Part shown: positions 48,282 through 60,769 of the stretch, in pieces
How positions within the stretch are numbered: the stretch's first letter is position 1
Layout: the number at the start of each line of letters is the position of its first letter
Assembly (NCBI RefSeq): GCF_032884065.1
Contig: NC_088872.1
Coordinates: 31,688,977-31,752,976, forward strand
Reading direction: 5' to 3'
From: Artemia franciscana
Lineage: Eukaryota > Arthropoda > Branchiopoda > Anostraca > Artemiidae
DNA length: 64,000 nucleotides
The notes under the pieces: generated by a model
Seen by the model: the letters and a program-made list of their open reading frames with translations, nothing else
What the model was told of the DNA's origin: nothing
The model's database searches: none
Position numbers and translations under genes: made by a program

Positions 48282-48406
48282 AAATCTATCTATATTCACA
48301 GGTGGGACACAGGGACACAACTACAATGGCGCGTAACTAATAACATATTAGTTACGCGCCATTGTAGTTGTGTCCCTGTGTCCCACCTGTGAATATAGAT
48401 AGATTT
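48282..48406. repeat. Perfect 61-bp-arm palindrome with a 3-base loop
   Basis: Bases 48282-48342 are the exact reverse complement of 48346-48406, with ACA between. Both arms are Helitron 3'-region sequence (ttcacaggtgggacacaggg...). It joins a plus-strand Helitron to a minus-strand one. Confidence 0.95.
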
Positions 48407-48410
48407 CAAG

Positions 48411-48671
48411 GCCTTGCAATAGGGACAAATTTTAGACATTGTCCCGATTTGAACACATCTACTCAAGCTATAATCATCGACTGGGTTGTACCTGAATGCC
48501 AGGCGATAACTTTCACATTGCTCTGATTCCTCGGCACGCTTTCTTTTCTTACTTTCTCTATCAGCCTCAAGCCTGTTTCCCTGCTGTTCTTTTGATTCCT
48601 CGGCACGCCTTCTTTTTTTACTTTCTCTTTCAGAAGCAAGTCTGGTTTCGCGTTGCTCTGGTAGTTCCTCG
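48411..48671 (-). pseudogene. Helitron RepHel N-terminal fragment, cut by the assembly gap
   Basis: On the minus strand: the 23-residue basic repeats (KKRRRAEE, KKRKRAEE), then SYRLAFRYNPVDDYSLSRC and a truncated CPYCKAL zinc-finger-like motif, as at 36160-36300. The fragment ends at 48411 against the palindrome and at 48671 against the N run. Confidence 0.75.
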
Positions 48672-48771
48672 NNNNNNNNNNNNNNNNNNNNNNNNNNNNN
48701 NNNNNNNNNNNNNNNNNNNNNNNNNNNNNNNNNNNNNNNNNNNNNNNNNNNNNNNNNNNNNNNNNNNNNNN
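48672..48771. other. Assembly gap (100 N)
   Basis: Exactly 100 consecutive N, the conventional scaffold gap of unknown length. Frames reported across it have no meaning. Confidence 0.98.
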
Positions 48772-48899
48772 AAGCGTAAAGAGTATTACGAGGATGTAAA
48801 TCCCTCATATGCGCAATAATTTCTGCTCGTTTTAAGTTTTTAATGCTGCTTCCTACTTTCAGAAGAAAAAAATTCATGTTTATTTTTCATTATGATTCC

Positions 48900-48900
<1 letters not shown>
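48772..48900 (-). repeat. Fold-back family fragment beside the gap
   Basis: 'aagcgtaaagagtattacga', 'gcgcaataatttctgctcgt' and 'cttcctactttcagaag' match the hairpin-proximal reverse arm of the fold-back family (compare 54960-55090). Confidence 0.5.
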
Positions 48901-50035
<1,135 letters not shown>

Positions 50036-51277
50036 TTCTAAGATTTTCGGTTCCCCCAGCTGCCCCCCCCCCCCCCCAGTTACGCTGGATCCGGTTGAGA
50101 TTTAAAATAAGAGATCTGAGTTACGAGGTCATTCGAAATATGAAATTTCACTAAGCTCCGATCACTCCTACGTAAATTGAAAATACGTCATTTAATCTAA
50201 TTTTTCAGAATTACCCCCCCCCCCCCTGATAGAGCGGATCCGTTCCAATTATGTAAATCACGCATTTAAGACTTCTGTTTATTTTCCCCACCAAGTATCA
50301 TACCGATCCCTTCAATCTAAGCGTTTTCCATCATTTTAGGTTCCCCCATCCCAAACTCCCCCCAATGTCACCAGATCCGGTCGGGACTTAAAATAAGAGC
50401 TTTGAGACACGATATCCTTCTAAATAAGAGATTTCATTGAGATCCGATCACTCCTTCGTAAGTTAAAAATACGTCATTTTTCAATTTTTTAGAATTAACC
50501 CCCCCCCCCCAATAGAGCAGATCTGTTCCAATTATGTAAATCACGTATCTAAGACTTCTGCTTATTTTTCTCACCAAGTTTCATCCCGATCCCTCAAATC
50601 TAAGCGTTTTCTATCGTTTTAGGTTCCCCACCACAAACTCCCCCCAGTGTCACCAGATCCGGTCGGGATTTAAAATAAGAGCTTTGAGACACGATATCCT
50701 TCTAAATATCAAATTTCACTGAGATCCGATCACCTGTTCGTAAGTTAACAATTCCTAATTTTTTCTAATTTTTCAAAATTAGCCCCCTCCCCAACTACCC
50801 CAAAGAGAGCAGATCCGTTCCGGTTATATCAATCATGTATCTAGGACTTGTGCTTATTTTTCCCACCAAGTTTCATCCCGATCCCTCCACTCTAAATGTT
50901 TTCAAAGTTTTTAGGTTTCCCCCTCCTAACCCCCCCCCCTCAATATCACCAGATCCGGTCGGGATTTAAAATAACAGTTCTGAGACACGATATCCTTCCA
51001 AACATCAAATTCTATTAAGATCTGATCAATCGTTCGTAAGTTAAAAATACTTTAATTTTTCTATTTTTCCCGAATTAACGGGCCCCCCACTCCTCCCCAG
51101 ATGGTCAAATCGGGGAAACGACTATTTCTAATTTAATCTGGTTTGGTCCCAGATAAGCCTGCCAAATTTTATCGTCCTAGCTTACCTGGAAGTGCCTAAA
51201 GTAGCAAAACCGGGACCGACAGACCGACAGAATTTGCGATTGCTATATGTCACTTGGTTAATACCAAGTGCCATAAA
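50036..51277 (+). repeat. ~285-bp tandem repeat, four units, ending in a hairpin
   Basis: 'gatccggt(c/t)gggatttaaaat' recurs at about 50090, 50371, 50657 and 50950, spacing 281-293 bp, each followed by 'gacacgatatccttctaaat', a C-run and 'gtttcatcccgatcc'. The array ends with an accgacagaccgacag run and the dyad CACTTGGTTAATACCAAGTG (~51253-51272) followed by CCATAAAAA. Noncoding. Confidence 0.8.
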
Positions 51278-51536
51278 AATGTTCTTTAAAAGTTGAAACT
51301 TCTAGTTGCCTTTTTAAGTAACCGAAAAATAAGGAAGGCAACTAGGCCTCCTTCCCACCCCTTATTTATCAAAATCGTCTGATCAAAACTAAGAGAAAGC
51401 CATTTAGCCAAAAAAAAAGAAATAATATACAAATTCCATTTAATAATTTATGTGCTGAGAGCCAAAATCAAACACGCATTAATTCAAAAATGTTCAGAAA
51501 TTAAATAAAAAACTATTTTTTTTAACTGAAAGTTAG
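51278..51536 (-). repeat. Fold-back family fragment
   Basis: 'gttgcctttttaagtaaccg', 'caaaatcgtctgatcaaaac' and 'gcattaattcaaaaatgttc' match the region just before the central hairpin of the family (compare 58335-58570). The orientation is the forward-arm one, and the hairpin is missing. Confidence 0.5.
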
Positions 51537-52072
51537 CTTCAATTATCTTCTAAGTTCTTCAGAACTACTGCTCAGACACATGGGTCCCTCCCTCAACACG
51601 CTATAGCTTCAATTTTCTTCTAAGTTCTTTAAGAACTAAGCCCAAACACATGGGCCCCTCCCTCAACAAGCTATAGGTTCAGTTTTCTTTTTAAGTTCTT
51701 TAAGAACTAGTGCTCAAATACATGGTTCCCTCCCTCAACACACTATAGCTTGAATTTTTTCTCAATTTTTCAAGAACTACTGCTCAAACACATGTGTCCC
51801 TCCCTCAACACGCTATGGCTTGAATTTTTTCTCAATTTTCTTATGAACTACTCCTCAAAGACAAGGATCCCTCCCTCAACACGCTATAGCTTGAATTTTT
51901 TCTCAATTTTTTAAGAACTACTACCCAAACACATGGGCTCCTCCCTCAACACACTATAGCTTCAATTTTCTTCTAGGTTCCTTAAGAACTACTGCTCAAA
52001 CACATGGGTACCTCCCTAGAACACGCTATACCAATTTTATTCTAAGTTCTTTAAGAACTACTGCCCAAACAA
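51537..52072. repeat. 70-bp tandem repeat, about eight units
   Basis: Unit: CTTCAATTTTCTTCTAAGTT, then ctttaagaactactgctcaaacacatgggtccctccctcaacacgctatag in pieces. Starts at 51537, 51607 and every ~70 bp after, with about 80-90% similarity by eye. Noncoding. Confidence 0.85.
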
Positions 52073-52077
52073 TTTTC

Positions 52078-52615
52078 CTAGTTTCATAGTTTTATACATT
52101 CCGATAACTCTAAAGAAATGCCCTCAAATTTTGAGAACAAAATGACCACCGTACAGTTGTATATCTATAAAAAAGAAGCTATTTTCCTAGTTTCATAGTT
52201 TTATACATTCCGATAATTCTATCTGAATGTTCTGAAATTTTTAGAACAAAATGGTCACTGTACAGTTGTAAATCTACAAAACAGAAGTTATTTTCGTAGT
52301 TTCATAGTTTTATACATTCCGATAACTCTAAAGAAATGTTCTCAAATTTTGAGAACAAAACGACCACTTTACAGTTGTATATATACAAAAAAGAAGCTAT
52401 TTTCCAAGTTTCCTAGTTTTATACAATCCGATAACTCTATCGGAATGTTCGCGAATATTAAGAACAAAATGACTACTGTACAGTTGTATATCTACAAAAA
52501 AAGTTATTTTCCTAGTTTCATAACTTTATACATTCCGATAACTCTAAAGAAATGTTCTCAAATTTTGAGAACAAAATGACCACTTTAAAGTTGTATATAT
52601 ACAAACAAGAGCTAA
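52078..52615 (+). repeat. 110-bp satellite, five units (array A)
   Basis: 'tttcatagttttatacattc' recurs near 52085, 52194, 52303, 52415 and 52520. Each unit contains TTCCGATAACTC with a complementary partner TATCGGAA (weakened in some units), and GTTCTCAAATTTTGAGAAC, itself a dyad. Short frames (e.g. 52349-52579) are chance openings. Confidence 0.85.
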
Positions 52616-53668
52616 GAGCTCATATGGCACTTGTGACGAGGCGAGAAGAGCTAAGAGCCAAGAGATCATATGGTATGAGCTCTAACAAAATTCTATGAAT
52701 CAATAGATTGATTTAAAAAGGAAAATAAGAGGCTTAATGCCAGTCAGGATTTAAAATAATAAGAGCTCTGTCACGATGTCCTTCTAAATATCAAAATTCA
52801 TTAAGATCCGATCACCCACTCGTAAGTTATAAATAACTAATTTTTTCTAATTTTTCCTCTCCCTTTAGCCCCCCAGATGATCGAATCTGGGAAAACGACT
52901 TTATCAAGTCAAATTGTGCAGCTTCCTGACACGCCTATCAATTTTCATCGTCCTAGCACGTCCAGAAGCACCAAACTCGCCAAATCACTGAACCCCTTCC
53001 CCAACTCCCCCAAAGAGAGCGAATCTAGTACGATTCTGTCAATCACGTATCAAGGACATTTGTTTATTCTTTCCACCAAGCATCATCCCGATTCCTACAC
53101 TCCAAGTATTTTTCCATGATTTCCCCCTCCAACTCCTCCCAATGTCAAACGATCTGGTCGGAATTTGAAATAAGAGCTCTGAGACATGAATTCTTTCTAA
53201 AAATCAAATTTCATTAAGATCCGATCATCTATTCGTAAGATAAAAATACCCCAATTTTCTCGTTTTCCAAGAATTCCGGTTTCCCCCTCCAACTCCCCCC
53301 AACGTCACAGGATCTGGTCGGAATTTAAAATAAGAGCTCTCAAATACAATATCATTCCAAACGTCAAATTTCATTAAGATCCCATCACCCATTCATAAGT
53401 TAAAAACACATCATTTTTTCTATTTTTCTGAATTAACCGGCCCCCCACTTCCCCCCAGATGGTCAAATTGGGAAAACGACTATTTCTAATTTAAGCTGGT
53501 CCCATCTCTCATACGCTTGCCAAATTTAATCGTCCTAGCTTACCTGGAAGTGCCTAAAGTAGCAAAACTGGGACAGACAGATAGACTGACAGACAGACCG
53601 AAAGACAGACAGACCGACCGAATTGGCGATTGCTATATGTCACTTGGTTAATACCAAGTGCCATAAAA
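52616..53668 (+). repeat. ~285-bp repeat family, partial tandem units with terminal hairpin
   Basis: 'gtcgg(a/g)atttaaaataagagct' recurs at ~52745, 53155 and 53312. The tail with a gacagacagaccg run (53573-53625) and the dyad CACTTGGTTAATACCAAGTG near 53641-53660 matches the end of the array at 51.25 kb. The frame at 52877-53119 is a chance opening in this repeat. Confidence 0.75.
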
Positions 53669-54318
53669 AGAAGCTATTTTCTTAGTTTCATAGTTTTATA
53701 CATTCCGATAACTCTATCGGAATGTTCTCAAATTTGGAAAACAGAATGACCCCTGTGCAGTTTTAAATCTATAAAAAAGAAGCTATGTTCCTAGTTTCAT
53801 AGTTTTTTACATTCCGATAACTCTTTTGGAATGTTCTCAAATTTTGAGAACAAAATGACCACTTTAAAGTTGTATATATACAAAAAAGAAGTTATTTTCC
53901 TAGTTTCATAGTTTTATACAATCTGATAACTCTATCGGAATGTTCTCGAATTTTAAGAACAAAATGACTACTGTACAGTTGTATATGTTTAAAAAAGAGG
54001 TGATTTTCCTAGTTTCATATTTTTATACATTCCGATAACTCTATCGGAACGTTCTCAAATTTTGAGAACAAAATGACCAATGTGCAGTTGTATATCTATA
54101 AAAAAGAAACTATTTTCCTAGTTTCATAGTTTTTACATTCCGATAGCTGTTTTGGAATGTTCTCAAATTTTTAGAACAAAATGACCATTTTAAAGTTGTA
54201 TACATACAAAAAGAAGCTATTTTCCTAGTTTCATAGTTTTATACATTCCGATAACTCTATCGGAGCGTTCTCAAATTTTGAGAACAAAATGACCACTGTG
54301 CAGTTGTATATTTATAAA
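53669..54318 (+). repeat. 110-bp satellite, about six units (array B)
   Basis: Same unit as array A (near 53690, 53800, 53905, 54015, 54120, 54225). The TTCCGATA...TATCGGAA dyad is well preserved in most units. It begins directly after the CCATAAAA end of the 285-bp family. Confidence 0.85.
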
Positions 54319-55978
54319 AAAACGCACAGAAATTACTTCGTATATGAAAGAGGCTGCTTCCTCATCAACGCCCCGCTCTTTACGCTAAAGTTTGACTCTT
54401 TCTCTCAATTCTTCTTTTTAAAACAGTAAAAAACTTTAGCGTAAAGAGCGGGGCGTTGATGAGGAAGCAACCTCTTTCATATACGAAGTAATTTCTGTGC
54501 GTTTTAAGTTTTAATGTCGCTCCTTACTTTCAGTTAAAAAAACTTGTTTTTTTTATTTAATTTCTGAACGTTTTTGAATCAATGCATGTTTTGATTTTGG
54601 CTCTCCGCAGAGGAATAATCAAAACGAAATTTACATATTTTTTTTGGCTTAATGGCTTTCTCATAATTTTGATCGAATGATTTTGAGAAAAAAAGAGCGG
54701 GGGACGAAACCTAGTTGCCCCCCGATTTTTTGGTTAATTAAAAAGGCAACTAGAACTTTTAATTTTTTACGAATCTTTTTATTGGTAAAAGATTTACGTA
54801 ACTTATAAATTAGCTTACGTAAAGAACTTTTATATTCTCATGTTTTTATTACATATATGAGGGGATTCGCCCCATCGTACCTCGCTCTTTACACTAAAGC
54901 TTAAATTTTATCCGAATTCATTAAGAATGACCCCCTGAATCACAAAAGCCGTAGAATAAGTAGTTGAAATTACTGAAAATACTTTAGCGTAAAGAGCGAG
55001 GTATTAGAAGGAGGTGAGCCCCTCATATGGGTAATAATTTCTGTTTGTTTTAAGTTTTATTGCTGTTCCTTACTTCCAGCTGAAAAAGCTTTTTCACTTT
55101 TATTTTTTAATTGTTTTTTTTTTAAATAATGCTAGTAGCCTATATCCTGCTCTCCCTTCATGGAAATTTTCTTCTCCCATTACAAATTCTCTAAGGAAAG
55201 TTCCCCCCAGCATATCCCCCTCTTCTCAACCCCTCCCCCAAACCAAAAAAATCCTCCTGAAAACGCCTGTATACTTCCCAATAACCATTACTATATGTAA
55301 GCAGAGGTCAAAGTTTGTAACTTGTTGCCCCTCCCACTCGGACTGTGGGGCAGTAAGTCGTCCCCAAAGACATAGTTATAAGGTTTTTCGACTACGCTGA
55401 ATAAAATGGCTATCTCAGAATTTTGATCCGTTGACTTTGGGAAAATAATTAGCGTGGGAGGGGGCCTAGTTGCCCTCCAATTTTTTTGGTCACTTAAAAA
55501 GGGCACTAGAACTTTTCATTTACGTTAGAATGAGCCCTCTTGCAACATTCTAGGACAACTGGGTCGATACGATCACCCCTGGGAAAAAGAAAAAAAAAAA
55601 ACAAAAAAACAAAAAAACAAATAAACACGCATCCGTGATCTGCCTTCTGGCAAAAAATGCAAAATTCTACATTTTTGTAGATAGGAGCTTGAAACTTCTA
55701 CAGTAGGGTTCTCTGATACGCTGAATCGGATGGTGTGATTTTTGTTAAGATTCTATGACTTTTAGGGGGCGTTTCCCCCTATTTTCTAAAATAATGCAAA
55801 TTTTCTCAGGCTCGTAACTTTTGATGGGTAAGACTAAACTTGATGAAACTTATATATTTAAAACCAGCATTAAAATGCGATTCTTTTGATGTAGCTATTG
55901 GTATCAAAATTCCATTTTTTAGAGTTTTGGTTACTATTGAGCCGGGTCGCTCCTTACTAGTTCGTTACCACGAACTGT
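54319..55978 (-). repeat. Fold-back repeat family: hairpin plus complete reverse arm
   Basis: Central hairpin at ~54335-54520 (agaggctgcttcctcatcaa paired with its inverse), then all blocks of the family in reverse order: 'gcatgttttgattttggctc', 'gtaaagagcgaggtatt', 'cctgtatacttcccaataac', 'cacgaactgtttgat' at the end (55955-55980, the terminal hairpin). The minus frame 55291-55506 and its partner 57554-57769 are antisense-equivalent parts of the repeat, not genes. Confidence 0.75.
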
Positions 55979-57215
55979 TTGATACAACTGTACAGTGGTC
56001 ATATTGTTTTTAAAATTTTAGAACATTCCGAAAGAGTTATCGGAATGTATAAAACTATGAAACTAGGAAAATAGCTTCTTTTTTATGGATATACAACTGT
56101 TCATTGACCATTTTGTTCTTCAAATTTGAGAACATTCCGATAGAGTTATCAGAATGTATAAAACTATGAAACTAGGAAAATAGCTTCTTTTTTATACATA
56201 TGCAACTGTACAGTGGTCATTTTGTTCTTAAAATCTGAGAAAATTCCGAAAGAGTTATCGGAATGTATAAAACTATGAAATTAGAAAAATACTTTCTAGT
56301 ACAACTGTACAGTGGTCATTTTGTTCTCAAAATTTGAGAACATTCTGATTGAGTTATCGAAATGTATAAAACTATGAAACTAGATATACAACTATACAGT
56401 GGTTATTTTGTTCTTAAAATTTGAGAACATTCCGATAGAGTTATCGGAATGAATAAAACTATGCAACTAGGGAAATAGCTTCTTTTTTATAGATATACAA
56501 CTGTCTACAATTCGAGTTATCGAATTGTATAAAACTATGAAACTAGTAAAATAGCTTCTTTTTTGTAGATATACAACTGTGCAGTGACCAAAATTTGAGA
56601 CCATTCCGATAGAGTTATTGGAATGTATGAAACTATGAAACTAGGAAAATAGCTTCTTTTTCTAGATATACAAATGTACAGTGACCATTTTGTTCTCAAA
56701 ATTAGAGAACATTCCTTTAGAGTTATCAGAATGTATAAAACTATGAAACTAGGAAAATATATTCTTTTTTATAGATATACAACTTTAAAGTGCGTCATTT
56801 TGTTTTCAAAATTTGAGAGCATTCTGATGGAGTTTGTATGTATAAAACTATGAAATTAGGAAAATAGCTTCTTTCTTATAAATATATACAACTGTAGAGT
56901 GGTCATTTTGTTCTCAAAACTTGAGAGCATTCCGATAGAGTTATCAGAATGTATAAAACTATGAAACTAGGAAAATTGGTTCTTTTTTATAGATATACAA
57001 CTGTGAAATGGTCATTTTGTTCTCAAAGTTTGAGAACATTCCGATAGAGTTATCGGAACGTATAACTCTACTGTACACTGAGTCAACTGTACAGTGATCA
57101 TTTTGTTCCTAAAATTTCAGAGCATTCTGGTAGAGTTATCGGAACGTATAAAACTATGTAACTAGGAAAATAGCTTCTTTTTTATAGATGTAGTGGTCAT
57201 TTTGTTCACCCATCA
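55979..57215 (-). repeat. 110-bp satellite in inverted orientation (array C)
   Basis: Reverse-complement units 'aactgtacagtggtcattttgttctcaaaat...' recur about eleven times, several shortened. Dyads TTCCGATAGAGTTATCGGAA are clear. With array B it encloses the fold-back copy at 54.3-56.0 kb. Confidence 0.85.
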
Positions 57216-59128
57216 AAAGTAGTGGTCACCCATCAAAAGTTACGAGCCTGAGAAAATTTGCCTTATTTAGGAAAATAGGGGGAAACACCCCCTAAAAGTC
57301 GTAGGATCTTAACGAAAATGACACCATCAGATTCAGCGTATCAGAGAACCCTACTGTAGAAGTTTCAAGCTCTTATCTACAAAAATGTGGAATTTTCTAT
57401 TTTTTGCCAAAAGACAAATCACGGGTGCGTGTTTATTTGTTTGTTTTTTTTTTTGTTTTTTTTTTTTTTTCTTTTCCTCAGGGGTCATCGTATCGACCAA
57501 GTGGTCCTAGAATGTTGCAAGAGGGCTCATTCTAACGGAAATGAAAAGTTCTTGTGCCCTTTTTAAGTGACCAAAAAAATTGGAGGGCATCTAGGCCCCC
57601 TCCCACGCTCATTTTTTTCCCAAAGTCAACGGATCAAAATTTTGAGATAGCCATTTTGTTCAACATAGTCGAAAACCATAAAAACTATGTCTTTGGGGAT
57701 GACTTACTCCCCCACAATCCCTGGGGGAGGGGCTGCAAGTTACAAACTTTGACCAGTGTTTACATATAGTAATCGTTATTGGGAAGTGTACAGACGTTTT
57801 CAGGGGGATTTTATTTTGCTTGGGGGTGGGGCTGAGGAGAGGGGGCTATGTTGGAGGATCTTTCCTTGGAGGAATCTGTCATGGGGAAAGAAAAATTCAA
57901 TGAAAAGGGCGCAGGATTCTCAAGCATTACTATAAGACAACAATGAAAAATAAACATGAAAACGTTTTTTCAAATGAAAGGAAGAAGTAGCATTGAAACT
58001 TAAAACGAACAGAGATTATTCCACATATGAGGGGTTCTAAAAATACTTTAGCATAAAGAGTGAGGTATTTAGGAGGAGATAAATACCTTGCTCTTTATGC
58101 TAAAGTATTTTTAGTAATTTAAACTATTTATTCTACGGCCTTTCTGATTCAGGGGTCATTCTTAAAGAATTGGGACAAAACTTACGATTTAGTGTAAAGA
58201 GCGAGGTATTAACGAGGGTACAAACCCCCTCGTATACATATTAAAAATATAAGTTTATGAAAGTTTGTTACGTAAGTTAATTGTTAAGTTACGTATATTT
58301 TTTACTAATAAAAACGTTCGTTAAATATTAAAAGTTCTAGTTGCCTTTTTAAGTAACCGAAAAATTGGAGGGCAACTAGGCCTCCTTCTCCACCCCTTAT
58401 TTCTCAAAATCGTCTGATCAAAACTAAGAGAAAGCCATTTAGCAAAGAAAAAAGAATTATTATACAAATTTCATTTTAATAATTTATGTGCGGAGAGCCA
58501 AAACCAAACATGCATTAATTCAAAAACGTTCAGAAATTAAATAAAAAAAAAATAATTTTTTTAGCTGAAAGTAAGGAGCGATATTAAAACTTAAAACGAA
58601 CAGAAATTACTCCGTATATGAAATGAGTTGTCCCCTCCGCAATCCCTCGCTCTTTACGCTAAAGTTTGACTCTTTGCCACAATTCTACTTTTTAAAAAAA
58701 ATTAAAAGCTTTAGCGTAAAGAGCGAGGGATTGCGGAGGGGACAACTCATTTCATATACGGAGTAATTTCTGTTCGTTTTAAGTTTTAATATCGCTCCTT
58801 ACTTTCAGCTAAAAAAATTATTTTTTTTTTATTTAATTGTAGATAGGAGCTTGTTCTCTTATAACGATTTTCGTTAAGATTCTATGACTTCTAGGGGGTG
58901 TTTCCCCCTATTTTCTAAAATCAGGCAAATTTTCTCAGGCTCGTAACTTTTGATGGGTAAGACTAAACTTGATGAAACTTATATATTTAAAATCAGAATT
59001 AAAATGCGCTTCTTTTGATGTAGCTATTGGTATCAAAATAGCAAAATTGGTATCTATTTTTAAGAGTTTTTGTTACTATTGAGCCGGGTCGCTCCTTACT
59101 ACAGTTCATTACCACGAACTGTTTGATT
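57216..59128. repeat. Fold-back repeat family: forward arm, near-perfect hairpin, shortened reverse arm
   Basis: The forward arm starts near 57225 (cccatcaaaagttacgagcc; the outermost ~100 bp are missing) and runs to the central hairpin. 58563-58680 is almost exactly complementary to 58700-58815 (aaagtaaggagcgatattaa ... ttaatatcgctccttacttt). The reverse arm then jumps to 'gtagataggagcttg' and runs to the terminal hairpin (accacgaactgtttgat, ~59110-59127), so ~1.2 kb of the reverse arm is deleted. Confidence 0.8.
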
Positions 59129-59490
59129 GGAGAAGCGCATCCATTTCTTGGCTTTCAAAAATCCCCCTCCAGCGAGACAAAAAGTGTGTAAAGTGGGATT
59201 GCTTATAGGTAACATTGCCTATAGACCGAAGCGTGTTAGTCCTTGATTCTTTCGGGCTGCGGGGTGAGGTCTGTATTCTATATTTATTCAACAAAGAGTC
59301 ATAAAACCAAAAAAAGGTTTATTAAATAAATATACAATACAGACCTCGGCTCGCTGCCTGCAGGGCTCATTAACTAATACGCTTCGTTCCATATGTAATG
59401 TTACCTGTAAGCAAGCCAACTTTACGCATTTTTAGTTGGCCCCACGGAGGACGAGGGTCAAACAGAAATGGATGCACTCCTAGAATTAGC
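59129..59490. repeat. Imperfect inverted repeat, arms ~170 bp
   Basis: 'gcgcatccatttct', 'aagtgggattgcttataggtaacat', 'gaagcgtgttag' and 'gaggtctgtatt' on the left are matched in reverse order on the right by 'aatacagacctc', 'ctaatacgcttcgtt', 'atgttacctgtaagcaagcc' and 'gaaatggatgcac', centred near 59310. Mutated and noncoding, another fold-back-type element. Confidence 0.55.
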
Positions 59491-59985
59491 ATTTCTAAGC
59501 ACTATAGTATATAGTACTATACTAATTACTATAGTGTATATATATATATATATATATATATAATCTTGTTCTTTTTCAAAATTTTTAGTTTAAAAGATGT
59601 AATTTTTTCGAAGAAGGCATTTGCCACCTCTCCCCTCCCAATTGATGCTCCAGTGGAGTCTTCCCTATCTCCTTAGAGGATTCTTGAAAACTTATTCTAA
59701 AATTGAGGAAATATTTGATTGTTCGGTCAAAGAGTTTCAAAGAAAAGGCTTGTAAGCAGATACAACAATTGTTGGAGTTCATAAAAGGGACTTTGTGCTA
59801 TGGTCTGATTAATCGTCGCAAAAAAGTTATCCTAATGTAAGGCTTATAACTTTTCGAAGCACTTAATTATAAAAAGCGCCCGGATATTAGTAAAAATTTC
59901 GCCCGGATAATTTCTCATGACATCTCCATATGTAAAATTCGCCGGCAGAGAGGAAGTAAGACAGCCAAAAAGAATTTGGTATTGG
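59491..59985. other. Unassigned sequence with a short TA run
   Basis: TA run at 59537-59562. The 65-codon minus frame 59585-59782 has no recognisable features. No repeat family recognised. Confidence 0.35.
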
Positions 59986-60665
59986 AATTCAGACAAATTC
60001 CCCCAGTATAAAATTCCTCCTGGAAGGTTCAGCCCCGGAAAATTCCCTCCCGTTGAAAAATTCTCCCTGTGAAAAAACTCTACATTAGAAAATGCACCCC
60101 CCCCCCCTTAAAAAAAATTATACTTCCCAATGACAAATACTATGCTTAAACAACAGGCAAATTTCATAACTTAGAAACCTTTCCCGAGAAATTTTGGGGT
60201 TCATGTTCGCACCAAAGGCGTAGCTGCATTTCAACTATGCTGAACAAAATGGCTATCAAAAATTGACAAAAATTTGATTGGACAATTTTTGGGAAAATGG
60301 GCTTAGAAGGGGGCTAAGTTACCCTCCAGTATTTGTGTTACTTAAAAAGGGCACTATAATTCTTAATTTCTGTTTAGGTGAGCCCTTTTTTGATATTCTA
60401 CGACCGTTGGCTCGAAACGATCACTCTTGCAAAGAAACCGTAATACAAATAGTAACACTAGCTTCTTACTCTCTACTCTGAAGTTTGGTTTTTGTCCAAA
60501 TTGTGTAAGAAAATTTGTAATAGAAAAAAAAATTCAAAGTACTAAAAAACTTTTGCTTAATGAGTAAGGTGATAAGAAGGGGGTAGTCCCCCTTATATAC
60601 AGAATAACTTATATTTTTTCAGCTTTAAAATTGCTCCTCAGTTTAGTGGAAACACATTTTTTGTT
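59986..60665 (-). repeat. Diverged fold-back family copy, reverse orientation
   Basis: 'ctgaacaaaatggctatcaa', 'gggggctaagttaccctcca' and 'acttaaaaagggcactataa' correspond to reverse-arm blocks at 55400-55510, with many differences. A half hairpin at 60560-60660 follows. An older copy than its neighbours. Confidence 0.5.
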
Positions 60666-60769
60666 CCTTTAATCATATTTAAAGAAACTGCACAGTTTTA
60701 TGCCTTTGGTTACGCAGAAACCACGATCAATGTTTCAATGGTCTCTGTTCGAATTTTGATGGGTTATGA

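Larger units (their letters stand above)
46712..48406 (+). mobile_element. Non-autonomous Helitron with internally deleted helicase gene, plus strand
   Basis: The inverted twin of 14667-16437: the 5' region with TGACGTCA motifs (46730-46800), ORF start (MTDED-like, 46857), a deletion junction at 46886-46890, helicase C-terminal part (46890-47738), a partial tandem duplicate (47740-48035), then the 3'-proximal sequence. The normal hairpin and CTAG are absent. Instead the 3' region turns back on itself as a perfect palindrome (48282-48406). Confidence 0.75.

Noticed and set aside
48296..48877. 193- and 107-codon frames crossing the N run
   Set aside because: The frames pass through 100 unknown bases. 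Only the RepHel part at 48411-48671 is supported.
53573..53625. GACAGACAGACCG run as a telomere-like or regulatory repeat
   Set aside because: Short, irregular simple sequence at the end of the 285-bp family. No telomeric unit.
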